Of a DNA stretch of 64,000 nt, positions 19,636 to 27,300 are shown piece by piece. The DNA comes from Candidatus Protochlamydia naegleriophila (GTDB taxonomy: Bacteria > Chlamydiota > Chlamydiia > Chlamydiales > Parachlamydiaceae). Below the pieces are notes generated by a model. The model was not told the DNA's origin. It did not search any database and saw only the letters and a program-made list of their open reading frames with translations. A program made the position numbers and the translations under genes. The DNA is taken from positions 1,178,001 to 1,242,000 of the forward strand of contig NZ_LN879502.1 of NCBI RefSeq assembly GCF_001499655.1, read 5' to 3'. The number at the start of each line of letters is the position of its first letter. Position 1 is the stretch's first letter.

Positions 19636-19872
19636 TTATTGACCGCAACGGCAATGAGCGCTGCAAGAGTGCTGTTTACTGCATGCACAGCCATCTTTAC
19701 ATTGGCATTGGTTTGAACAGCGGCACTCTGTCTGCTGCAAGCAGCCACACTGCTTGCCGGGCGCGCAAGCACAGTTTTGGCAGCTGCAATTTTCCTGCGA
19801 AGGGGCCGCTGTTATAAAACTGATGGCCATTAAAGAGGCTCCCAATAATCCTAAAAATGCTTTCATATTCAT
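19636..19872 (-). CDS. Exported cysteine-rich metallothionein-like protein
   Basis: The 78-residue product has an N-terminal signal-like segment (MNMKAFLGLLGASLMAISF, then ITAAPSQ). A mature part of about 52 residues follows that contains 15 cysteines, mostly as CxC pairs (CSC, CAC, CGC, CRC, CQC, CAC, CRC) plus three histidines near the end. That pattern is typical of metallothioneins, although the order of spacers does not match a named class I can recall. The start is supported by AAGGAG 6 bases upstream. It lies 29 bases downstream of csoR on the same strand and is probably co-transcribed, so copper-induced expression is likely. Export is unusual: known bacterial metallothioneins such as SmtA and MymT are cytosolic. 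Confidence 0.75.
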   Translation of the reverse strand: MNMKAFLGLLGASLMAISFITAAPSQENCSCQNCACAPGKQCGCLQQTECRCSNQCQCKDGCACSKQHSCSAHCRCGQ

Positions 19873-19901
19873 GCAATTCTCCTTTTTTTATAAAAACTGC
19901 G

Positions 19902-20195
19902 TTAATCAAATCTTTTAATCAGTTCTCGAATTTCTTCGATTTTCTTTTTTTGCTCTTGCTCATCATGGGAAAGGCAAGCTTGAGTCACACAAAAAGAAAG
20001 ATGGGTATCTAAAATGCGCAATTCCACGCTTTTGATGGCAGCGCGAATGGCTCGCAGCTGAGTTAAGATCTCTGGGCAATATCGTCCCTCTTCGATCATT
20101 TTTTTGATTCCCTCGACTTGTCCACTAATGCGATTTAAGTGAGGAAGCTCTTTCTTGTGCGATGGATGCTCCGACACACAGCATTGCTTATCCAT
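19902..20195 (-). CDS. csoR: CsoR-family copper-sensing transcriptional repressor
   Basis: This 97-residue all-helical protein belongs to the CsoR/FrmR/RcnR family of metal-sensing repressors that release DNA on Cu+ binding. The family core HLNRISGQVEGIKKMIEEG (residues ~19-37) and QLRAIRAAI is intact. The Cys/His/Cys set expected of copper-sensing members is present: RYC (~39), DTH (~64) and SFC (~68), with extra cysteines at the N-terminus (QCC). A near-perfect CsoR-type operator overlaps its own promoter at 20219-20242, so it is autoregulated together with the Cys-rich gene behind it. Cu+ is the likely ligand given the neighbours; nickel or formaldehyde sensing is less likely. Confidence 0.92.
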   Translation of the reverse strand: MDKQCCVSEHPSHKKELPHLNRISGQVEGIKKMIEEGRYCPEILTQLRAIRAAIKSVELRILDTHLSFCVTQACLSHDEQEQKKKIEEIRELIKRFD

Positions 20196-20218
20196 ACCAT
20201 CATTCCTTTTTTTGTTTT

Positions 20219-20242
20219 TATACCATACCCCCCTATGGTATA
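20219..20242. promoter_or_regulatory. CsoR operator with C6 centre
   Basis: TATACCATA (20219-20227), six C residues (20228-20233) and TATGGTATA (20234-20242) form a perfect 9-bp inverted repeat around a G/C run. This is the shape of known CsoR operators (TAxxxxCCCCxxxxTA-like). It covers the -10 box of the csoR promoter. Confidence 0.8.
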
Positions 20243-20263
20243 AACGGGTATTAAAACTGTCAA
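20235..20263 (-). promoter_or_regulatory. csoR promoter
   Basis: Reading the minus strand, TTGACA (20263-20258) is followed after 17 bases by TACCAT (20240-20235) as -10 box. The -10 lies inside the CsoR operator, so repressor binding would block polymerase directly. Confidence 0.65.
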
Positions 20264-20344
20264 CACAATTTGAAAAGCAGGAATTGAGCGGGCAAAAAAT
20301 GGTCTGTTATTGCTAGGAGGAGCTACATTTTCTCAAAGGTTCGC

Positions 20345-21892
20345 TTAGTGGTTAGCATGTGGCAGATCCATTTCTTGCGGGTTCATGAGGTGCCCTGATG
20401 ATTCATGTCCATGAGCTGGTTTGCCTTCCATCCAATTTGAGTGGGCTTCATATGGGGCGCGCTTGTCTTCTTCTTGGCTCAGCCAACTGATTGTTTCTTG
20501 GTTGGGGGACGATAGTTTGAAGTCGCTTCGTTTTGGTAGTTGGGAAAGGCGTTCGAGTTCTTCGCCGGTTATAGCACTTGCAACTGTTCCAGAAGGATGT
20601 TGATACCAGCCGGGATCAGTATAGTTGGCCAGATTTTCACGCACTTTAAAGAGTGTAAACATGCCTCCAAGCTCGATGATGCCGAAAGGGCCGGGGCTTC
20701 CGATTGGAGATTGATTTTTGGGGATTTTCATTCCCATGTCTATCTCATTGCGAGAAGGTCCAAACATTTCAAACATTTCCCCCATCCCATTGATGCTCAT
20801 GAGCCCCATAAAATCGGGGAAGTACTTGCGAATCTTCTCGTTGATTGTGCCTCGATCGACCCCAACTAGATTAGGTAAGTCGTCTTGCATTTGATTCATT
20901 GTATGGTGCGATTTATGGCAATGAAAAGGCCAGTCGCCTGGATTATCGGCAATCAGCTCGAAATCCCTTGTTTCGCCCGGTGCAACAGATGTGGTGACTT
21001 CTGTATATTGGGCCGATAGAGGCAAGTGTTTAGCACCTCGTCTTGTGACAGTAAACTCATGACCATGAAGGTGGATTGGATGGCTATTCATCATGACATT
21101 TGCTAAGCGGATGCGGACCCTATCTCCTTTTTTGACTACTAATGGTTCAGTCATTGGGTAAAGGACGCTATTGAAAGTAAAAATATTGAAATCCAGCATT
21201 TCAAAAGGAGCTGGAGTTTTTGCTCCCATGGGAATGTGCCATTCGTGCAGAAAAATGGCAAAATCGCGGTCTACGGGAGGATTCTCATTCACTTTGGGAT
21301 GAATGATAAAAAAGCCCATCATTCCAAGTGCAATTTGAACCATTTCATCGGCATGGGGATGATACATGAAAGTCCCATTCTGCTTGAGTGTAAACTCATA
21401 CTTGAAGGTTTCACCAGGCAGAATGGCTTTTTGGGTAAGTCCTGCTATGCCATCCATCCCATTTGGTAAAATGAGTCCATGCCAGTGGGTTGAAGTGGGC
21501 TCATTGAGCTTGTTTGTGACGTAAATGCGGACTCTATCGCCTTCAACAGCTTCAATTGTCGGACCTGGGCTCGAGCCATTATAGCCCCAGCAGTTGACCC
21601 AAAATCCTGGAGCGAATTCCCTTCTGACGTGCTCGGCTATTAAATGAAAAACTTTAATATCCCCATCCATTGTCCAAGGAAGCGATCCAACGTTAGGAGT
21701 AACTACAGCCCGGTATTTAGTTGCTTCATCAGGGATTTCATTCATTCGAGAAGAGGTAGAAGGTTCTGATGCATTGCCAGAGGAATTGCCTTGATTGAGT
21801 TCTAAGCTCTGGAAAAAGGGAGAGTGTCCTGCATGTTGGGCTGCTAAAAAACTAGTAAGTAGGCATGCTATGAGGGCCAGTTGTTTTTTCAT
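20345..21892 (-). CDS. Two-domain multicopper oxidase, exported
   Basis: The product is an exported copper-dependent oxidase, probably oxidising Cu+ to the less toxic Cu2+ in the periplasm. A signal peptide covers residues ~1-18. All four copper-binding motifs are visible: THWHGL (~135-140), YHPHAD (~177-182), HPIHLHGH (271-278) and HCHKSHHTMNQM (324-335). Only about 90 residues separate the second and third motifs, so the protein has two cupredoxin domains instead of three, with the type 1 site in domain 2. Residues ~345-515 form an extra tail rich in Met and ending in a His-rich run (HGHESSGHLM...PHANH), likely to bind copper. Three bases separate it from the upstream tolC-like gene. The csoR promoter lies downstream. 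Confidence 0.88.
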   Translation of the reverse strand: MKKQLALIACLLTSFLAAQHAGHSPFFQSLELNQGNSSGNASEPSTSSRMNEIPDEATKYRAVVTPNVGSLPWTMDGDIKVFHLIAEHVRREFAPGFWVNCWGYNGSSPGPTIEAVEGDRVRIYVTNKLNEPTSTHWHGLILPNGMDGIAGLTQKAILPGETFKYEFTLKQNGTFMYHPHADEMVQIALGMMGFFIIHPKVNENPPVDRDFAIFLHEWHIPMGAKTPAPFEMLDFNIFTFNSVLYPMTEPLVVKKGDRVRIRLANVMMNSHPIHLHGHEFTVTRRGAKHLPLSAQYTEVTTSVAPGETRDFELIADNPGDWPFHCHKSHHTMNQMQDDLPNLVGVDRGTINEKIRKYFPDFMGLMSINGMGEMFEMFGPSRNEIDMGMKIPKNQSPIGSPGPFGIIELGGMFTLFKVRENLANYTDPGWYQHPSGTVASAITGEELERLSQLPKRSDFKLSSPNQETISWLSQEEDKRAPYEAHSNWMEGKPAHGHESSGHLMNPQEMDLPHANH

Positions 21893-21895
21893 TGT

Positions 21896-23287
21896 TTATT
21901 CTTCTCCTTCACAGGCTTCTCGGCAGTGATTTCCAATGATGTCAAATTTCCCGCCCACAGCTTTGTTCAAATTGACTTTAGCTACCCAGTAATCCCTTAG
22001 AGCAAGATAGTAATTGTAATAAGCTTGAAGTTGGTTGCGTTTGCTATCGAGTAGAGCATAAATTCCTATTCCCATGACATTGTAAAGCTCTTCTGTTGAA
22101 TTTACGATCTGCTCTTGATTGGGTAAAATTTTAGTTGCATAAAAGATGACTTGATTGCGGAAAACAAGCAAAGTATTTCTGGCTTTTCTCACCTCGGCAT
22201 AGGAATCGATCTCTAAGCCGATTAAATCGGCTTGGGCTTGCCTAAATTGAGCCATGAAGCGTTTGTTTACGGCTTGGCCATAATTAAAGATGGGGAGCCT
22301 GGCTGCAAACTGAGGACCCGTTACACGTATGCCATCGGAATCCCTTTCGGTTAGAATTCCTCCTTGCAAGTCTGTAAACGTCCACCCTTCGGCTGTTGGA
22401 AAAGATCTTCGGATGCGTTCAACTTCCCATCTTGCAGCTTGAATATCAAGCCTTTCATTAAAAGCCTTCCACTCCAAGCAATCTAAATCTAATTCACATT
22501 CCGGTATAAAAGAGAATTCATCTTCTATGATCCAGCAGCTGTCATGGCTCAATCCCATGAGTCGATTGAGCATGTCTCGCAGTTCGATCATCTCTTTTTC
22601 GACTTCTACAAGTTCGACTGTTTTTTCTAAATACTGAGCCGTGCGCAAGTTAAGATCTAAATCACTAACGTTGCCAATCCTGTTTTGCGCAAGGGAGATC
22701 TGATTGGCCACTTCAGCCAATTCAATCATCATTTTAAGCAGTGTTTTCTTTTTGTGGGCGGCCATCAATTGGTAATAGGTTGTTTCGACTTCAAATGAGA
22801 GTAGAATGATTCGATGACTGACTTTATAAATCACAGCTTGTAATTCGGCCGCGGCAATCTTTGTTCTTAGAGGAATAAGGAAAAGATCGAGAAAGCTCTG
22901 CATAACAGACAGCTCAGTATTGCTTTTCAAATGCTTTTTGTCTGGATAGCGAATAAATCCTTCAAAGATCGGATTAGAAAGGAGACCTGCTTCGATTAAA
23001 TCGGCCTGAGCAATGCCGACCTCTTCAAAGGCAGCTTGAACGTGGGGGTTGTTGAGGAGTGCGATTTGAACTGCCTGATCGATAGAGAGCTTTTGGTTAG
23101 CCATCTTGTTAATAATGTCTGTCAAAAGAGAGTCATGATAACATTCTTTTTGCCAATCCACCTCTTGGGCTATTTGTGCCCGAACTAAATTTGTAACTTG
23201 CTCTCCGTTTTCCCTTCCAATAATGGAACAGCTACTCATTAAATAAGCGAGAAGATAAGAAACTAAGCAACTCCATTTATTCATCAT
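21896..23287 (-). CDS. TolC/CusC-type outer-membrane efflux protein
   Basis: This is an outer-membrane efflux channel of the OEP (TolC) family. The N-terminus has a hydrophobic segment ending in LMSSC, compatible with a lipoprotein signal with the lipidated Cys at residue ~20. The LLNNPHVQAAFEEVGIAQADL helix start and the repeated long alpha-helical segments (two OEP repeats, residues ~65-260 and ~270-450) are typical. Length 463 is normal. It is the first gene of a two-gene operon with the multicopper oxidase (3-base gap). No inner-membrane RND pump or membrane-fusion protein is encoded in the window, so its partner must be elsewhere. Confidence 0.85.
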   Translation of the reverse strand: MMNKWSCLVSYLLAYLMSSCSIIGRENGEQVTNLVRAQIAQEVDWQKECYHDSLLTDIINKMANQKLSIDQAVQIALLNNPHVQAAFEEVGIAQADLIEAGLLSNPIFEGFIRYPDKKHLKSNTELSVMQSFLDLFLIPLRTKIAAAELQAVIYKVSHRIILLSFEVETTYYQLMAAHKKKTLLKMMIELAEVANQISLAQNRIGNVSDLDLNLRTAQYLEKTVELVEVEKEMIELRDMLNRLMGLSHDSCWIIEDEFSFIPECELDLDCLEWKAFNERLDIQAARWEVERIRRSFPTAEGWTFTDLQGGILTERDSDGIRVTGPQFAARLPIFNYGQAVNKRFMAQFRQAQADLIGLEIDSYAEVRKARNTLLVFRNQVIFYATKILPNQEQIVNSTEELYNVMGIGIYALLDSKRNQLQAYYNYYLALRDYWVAKVNLNKAVGGKFDIIGNHCREACEGEE

Positions 23288-23621
23288 ATCGATCCATCAT
23301 ACCCGATTTTTAATAGCAGCTCATCTTCTCAAAAAGCAAGTTTTTTATTGAATGTATGCTTTCAAAACCATTCCTCTTTCTAAGCTCCTTCTCGAGTCAA
23401 ATGTCTGAAGCTTCCCATTTGTAAGAAGCATCTTTTACGGATAAATTCCAATATTTAAAAAATATTTTATTTACTTTTTACACCCCTGTTTTTAGAGTAA
23501 GGTTTGAGTTGCTCTATCAAAATTCTACTTGTGCCTCACCTAAATTCTCATTTGATTACCAGTTATTTAGAGCGCGCTCTATCTAAACGAGAAGTGTGGA
23601 GAAAATAATTAAGGAGAGAGT
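23288..23621. other. Divergent intergenic region
   Basis: This 334-base, AT-rich gap separates the tolC-like gene (minus) and a small membrane-protein gene (plus). It must contain both promoters. I see no CsoR-type inverted repeat here, so the tolC-oxidase operon is not obviously under CsoR. No RNA structure or coding frame is apparent. Confidence 0.4.
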
Positions 23622-24050
23622 ATGGTCATGTCTGATGAGGTTATTAAGCAGCCCTGCGATATTTCGTATTGTAGAGAGCCGAGTTATCAAGCCTATCAAC
23701 TTTTGCATTTTGTCTTTACAGTTGCTCCTATCCTTTTTGGACTGGATAAATTTTTTAATTTCATGACTAACTGGGAACAGTATCTTTCTTCTCCATTTAA
23801 TGTCTTTGGAAATCCCCATACAACCATGCTTGTTGTGGGCGTTATCGAGGTCATTGCAGGCATTGGCGTATGGCTAAAGCCAAAAATCTTTGCCTATATC
23901 GTAGCCCTTTGGCTGCTTGCCATCATCATTAACTTACTATTTCTCCAGCATTATTACGATGTGGCTTTGAGGGATGTAGGTCTGCTTTTTGGGGCACTTG
24001 CACTCGGAAGACTAAGTCAAACGTATGATCATTGCTATAAGTGCCATTAA
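23622..24050 (+). CDS. DoxX-like small membrane protein
   Basis: A 142-residue integral membrane protein with four hydrophobic helices (around residues 27-45, 65-82, 86-106 and 113-130), resembling the DoxX-like group by layout and by the HTTMLVVGVIEVIAGIGVWLK helix start and the RDVGLLFGALALGRL end. It has cysteine pairs at both ends (QPCDISYC and CYKC). The start is well supported by AAGGAG 5 bases before ATG 23622. It stands next to the copper island but transcribes away from it. Function is unknown. Confidence 0.65.
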   Translation: MVMSDEVIKQPCDISYCREPSYQAYQLLHFVFTVAPILFGLDKFFNFMTNWEQYLSSPFNVFGNPHTTMLVVGVIEVIAGIGVWLKPKIFAYIVALWLLAIIINLLFLQHYYDVALRDVGLLFGALALGRLSQTYDHCYKCH

Positions 24051-24122
24051 GCCGTACTCTTTTGTTTTGCGAAACTTGTCGATTGACAGACTGTGCAAGG
24101 CCTTTTTTCTTCAACGTCTTTC

Positions 24123-24917
24123 TCACTGATTTTGATTTTCAAGCTCTTGAAAAATAGCTAGTGCATAGGCTTGCTTTTCTGGCGAAAGGAACTGCATGGC
24201 ATTTCGCAAGTATCCCTTTCTTTTTATTTTCCACTTTTCGGTGTCAATGAATGCGATTTTATTTTGATAGGTAAAGGGCATGTTGTGAAGCATGGAATCT
24301 AGTCCTCTAAAGTGATAAAGAACGATACATAGCTCTCTTAACACCTCATCTTCAATATGATAGTATTTTTGAGCTACCTCTCCAAAGGGATCTGCTCCTC
24401 CGCTACAAATATCCATTTCCTCAACAATCAGAATATAGGTTTTTTCCTTCGTTTTTGAGTCATTGAACTTTTTTGGCAGTTGGTATAGCCACTTTTTTGG
24501 AACGGTAATGTGTTGCAAGCGGTTTTTTGCAATAAATGTTCTAAGGCTGCGCGCACCACTGATGCGTTTTAGGTAATTGTTGACTTGGTCTTTTTGCGAA
24601 ATGGGATTGCTAAATTTTTTAAAGAGATAATTCTTGATGGAGGGGTGGCGAGCGAGCATCAAGTTGCGGTGTACCCTGTCGAGCACTTGAAAGCCTGCCA
24701 GATGCCAGTGAGATGGGGATTCAAACATGTTTGAATCATTGAAAATGTTTTTTAAGGCAGATTGAAGAGGGTGGTCATTGGGCAGTAAATACTCTTTTAG
24801 TTCGTGCTTGCGAAGGGAGAATTCATTTACGCATTCGTGACTTTGTATAGGCGTAAAACAGAGGTGTAATCCGAGGATTAGAAGAGCCGTTAGAGATAAT
24901 CTGGAAAGAAACTGCAT
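24123..24917 (-). CDS. Exported kinase-like fold protein, paralogue A
   Basis: Unknown protein belonging to a three-member family in this window (see 25114-25944 and 31150-32334). The ATG at 24917 begins a good signal peptide (MQFLSRLSLTALLILGLHL); the frame also runs to 24965. Counted on the longer frame, residues 114-119 read YLFKKF (like a kinase beta-3 lysine), ~177-186 read YILIVEEMDI (hinge-like), D223 and N228 are five apart as in a kinase catalytic loop, and D241-T-E243 follows 13 residues later where kinases have DFG. Flanking YLLPNDHPL and MFESPSHWHLAGF blocks are shared only with the paralogues. I infer a degenerate or divergent kinase fold acting outside the cytosol; activity is unproven. 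Confidence 0.6.
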   Translation of the reverse strand: MQFLSRLSLTALLILGLHLCFTPIQSHECVNEFSLRKHELKEYLLPNDHPLQSALKNIFNDSNMFESPSHWHLAGFQVLDRVHRNLMLARHPSIKNYLFKKFSNPISQKDQVNNYLKRISGARSLRTFIAKNRLQHITVPKKWLYQLPKKFNDSKTKEKTYILIVEEMDICSGGADPFGEVAQKYYHIEDEVLRELCIVLYHFRGLDSMLHNMPFTYQNKIAFIDTEKWKIKRKGYLRNAMQFLSPEKQAYALAIFQELENQNQ

Positions 24918-25113
24918 AATGATAACCACAATTGATGAGTTGATGTGGTCCGACATTCTATGCAAACCTTATTTTTTGATCCAATCTCTTGATTTATTTG
25001 AGTGGAGTTTTTTATACAGTAAGACACTCTTTTTGACAGGTTTGCAAATGATTGAATCTACTTTTACATAGCCTGCTTGTAAATCTTACCATTAAAACAT
25101 ACTGAAGGTTGAT

Positions 25114-25944
25114 ATGTTAAAAAAACGGACTATTCCTCTTGTTATTTCTCTTTTAACACTTCTTTTTAGTTCTCATGCCTCTCTTTCTGCCGATTTAGAG
25201 TTGAGAAAGAAGCAAAACGAGAATGGAGCGGATAAGGCTTTAGAGCCTTATATGTTGCCCCGAAATCACCCTTTGAAGGGATATTTAAGCATTCTTTTTA
25301 GTAATCCTAATATGTTCAAGTCCTCCAGCCATTTTAGAAAAGCTGGCTTTCACGTCATTAGAGGACATCGCAAGCTTATGGTGGGGGGACATCCTCATGT
25401 ACCCGATTACCTCTTTAAAAAGTTCCCCAATAGCATGCCGCAAGCAAAGCAGTTAGAAAATTTTCTCAAGCGCCAAAAAGGGGCTCAAGTCTTGCGCAAT
25501 TACATTCTAACACACAACTACAAGTACCTTGTCATTCCGCAAAAATGGCTTATTAAACTTCCCCGATCATTTTCTCAAGGCGATAAAGATCGTTCTTACG
25601 TCTTAGTCGTCGATAACATGGATATTCACAGAGATTACAATGATCCAAATGGCATATGCCGGCAGCTTTATTACAATATGAGTGTAGAGATGTTAACCGA
25701 GCTTTGCACCATTTTACATGCTGTAGGAGGGTGTGATGCATTTCCGCGCAATCAGCCTTTTACTAAGGAAGGTAAAATAGCTTTTGTAGACACGGAACAT
25801 GTGGGAAAAATGAAGGGGCATTTCCTTAAGCACATTGTGCCTGCGCTAAACGAAGAATTGCAAGCTTATGCAATTGCTTTGTGGAACAAGCTCGAAGATG
25901 AAGAAAACGAGCGAAGACTTGCTAAGCGGTCAATCGATGGCTAG
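25114..25944 (+). CDS. Exported kinase-like fold protein, paralogue B
   Basis: A 276-residue paralogue of the neighbouring minus-strand protein, divergently transcribed from it. It starts with a signal peptide (residues ~1-26, cut after SLSA), preceded by AAGG upstream of ATG 25114. Shared blocks: YMLPRNHPLKGYL, NMFKSSSHFRKAGFHVI, DYLFKKF (lysines 102-103), YVLVVDNMDI (162-171), then D208 and N213 with the five-residue catalytic-loop spacing and D226-T-E228 exactly 13 after the Asn. This reproduces the HRDxxxxN...DFG geometry without the HRD histidine and with DTE for DFG. No known family name comes to mind. A hairpin follows the stop codon. Confidence 0.6.
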   Translation: MLKKRTIPLVISLLTLLFSSHASLSADLELRKKQNENGADKALEPYMLPRNHPLKGYLSILFSNPNMFKSSSHFRKAGFHVIRGHRKLMVGGHPHVPDYLFKKFPNSMPQAKQLENFLKRQKGAQVLRNYILTHNYKYLVIPQKWLIKLPRSFSQGDKDRSYVLVVDNMDIHRDYNDPNGICRQLYYNMSVEMLTELCTILHAVGGCDAFPRNQPFTKEGKIAFVDTEHVGKMKGHFLKHIVPALNEELQAYAIALWNKLEDEENERRLAKRSIDG

Positions 25945-25954
25945 GGATATAATA

Positions 25955-25976
25955 GGATGGGCTTTTAAGCCCATCC
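25955..25976. terminator. Hairpin between convergent genes
   Basis: GGATGGGCTT (25955-25964) and AAGCCCATCC (25967-25976) form a perfect stem 10 bases after the plus-strand gene and 7 bases from the end of the convergent minus-strand gene. There is no T run on either side, so it is a probable but non-canonical bidirectional terminator. Confidence 0.5.
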
Positions 25977-25982
25977 TTGCAC

Positions 25983-26885
25983 TTATTGATTGGCATAAAT
26001 GCTGGGCCACTTTCCTTTCATATATGTATGGAAAGAGACAAAGTGGTAGCCATCTCTCTTGTAATAGGGCCAATCACTTAAATGAGCACTATTAGCCCAG
26101 ATCAATTCCCGTATTTGGACTTGGTCTGTGTGTCTTAGAGCGTAGTTGTAGTAAATCTCGTATTCCGAAGCTCCTTTTTTTCCCTTTGTATCAACAGACG
26201 AGCAAAAGGCGACCCAAAAGTCACATTTGTGGTGCTTTTCAACAGTCTTGAATAATTCTTTCAAAATAGGTTTTTGAAAGAGCATATGATGGCACACGCT
26301 ATAGAACTCTGGATAAATGCGCTCATAGCCTGGCACTAAACGTTCGGCGTGTTTAAAATAGGGCTCTTTACCAGGAGCATAGCTGATGCAAAAAAGGCCG
26401 CCATTCGATTCATTAAGAAATTTGACAGGATTCATAAAAATGGTGTCGGCATCGATGACGAGCACGTTTGAAGAAATGCCTGGTATAACGAATGGGGAAT
26501 AGAGCTTCAATAGTTGCTGCAAGTACCATCCAGCGCCACGGTTCGATTTTTTGAAAAACTTTTCGCTTTTTTTCTTGTCGCCTCGTCCAATGACGAAAGC
26601 AATGTCGTTTTTGTTGAAGGGGAATTTTGCTTCATCAAACCATTCAGCATTTTCAGTTAACTTTGTCTCTGATACGACGATGACTCGCCTGACATTGTGC
26701 CCATTTTCGCGGATGCCATTGATACAATGGTCTAATGTTTCTTTGTCTTTAGGATGAGAAACGATGACGATATCAATAGGATCATTAGCCAATCGATACA
26801 TTTTTTTGGTATGCTGATTTTTTTCTGCATGTATGAAAGTATGAAAACACAAGATAAATAAGATTAGCAGTAAGCGTCTGTTCAT
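25983..26885 (-). CDS. Exported glycosyltransferase-like protein (GT-A fold)
   Basis: The 300-residue product has a signal peptide at its start MNRRLLLILFILCFHTFIHA. This ATG (26885) is chosen because GAGGAG lies 4-5 bases upstream; the frame also extends 22 codons further without support. After DIVIVSHPKD, the core contains LVIDADTIFMNPVKFL with a DxD motif of the kind that binds metal and nucleotide sugar in GT-A glycosyltransferases, and a GAGWYLQQLLKLY helix. The layout resembles the DUF6492-type glycosyltransferase-like family. Export is unusual for a nucleotide-sugar enzyme and may indicate action in the host. It sits among the kinase-like paralogues. Confidence 0.6.
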   Translation of the reverse strand: MNRRLLLILFILCFHTFIHAEKNQHTKKMYRLANDPIDIVIVSHPKDKETLDHCINGIRENGHNVRRVIVVSETKLTENAEWFDEAKFPFNKNDIAFVIGRGDKKKSEKFFKKSNRGAGWYLQQLLKLYSPFVIPGISSNVLVIDADTIFMNPVKFLNESNGGLFCISYAPGKEPYFKHAERLVPGYERIYPEFYSVCHHMLFQKPILKELFKTVEKHHKCDFWVAFCSSVDTKGKKGASEYEIYYNYALRHTDQVQIRELIWANSAHLSDWPYYKRDGYHFVSFHTYMKGKWPSIYANQ

Positions 26886-27300
26886 AGTCTCCTCGTTAAA
26901 ATTACAGTGGATTTGAAAGGATGATAAACCTTTGTCTCGATTGTAGGGCAATGCAGCCTTTACGAAATAATCTAACGCAAGGCTTACAGTTTCCTAGCTT
27001 AGTCTATCGATAGTGGCTTCCGTTTTGCTCGATAGTGTGTGAAAAGTGTTTTTTTAAATTTGTATTTGCATTTGGAATATTCATTTGAAAGAAAGTTCTT
27101 AACAATAAGCGGCTTTTTCGTAAAGTTCTTTTAAAAAATTGCCATAAAAGAGGGGCTAAAGCCCATTTGTCCTTTGCCAAGAGTGGATGTATGGAAAACT
27201 TCTTTACGAAAAGAGGGATCGCTCTTATTTCTGGTGAAAAAAAATCTTAACTCCAATAGAAAAGGTTTTCTTCGATTTCATTATTTAAAAAGGGTGAGTC
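26886..27300. other. Divergent intergenic region
   Basis: This gap of about 415 bases lies between the glycosyltransferase-like gene (minus) and the DipZ-like gene (plus). One short hairpin, GGGCT-AA-AGCCC (27153-27164), is present. No coding frame or recognisable RNA is supported. Confidence 0.4.
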
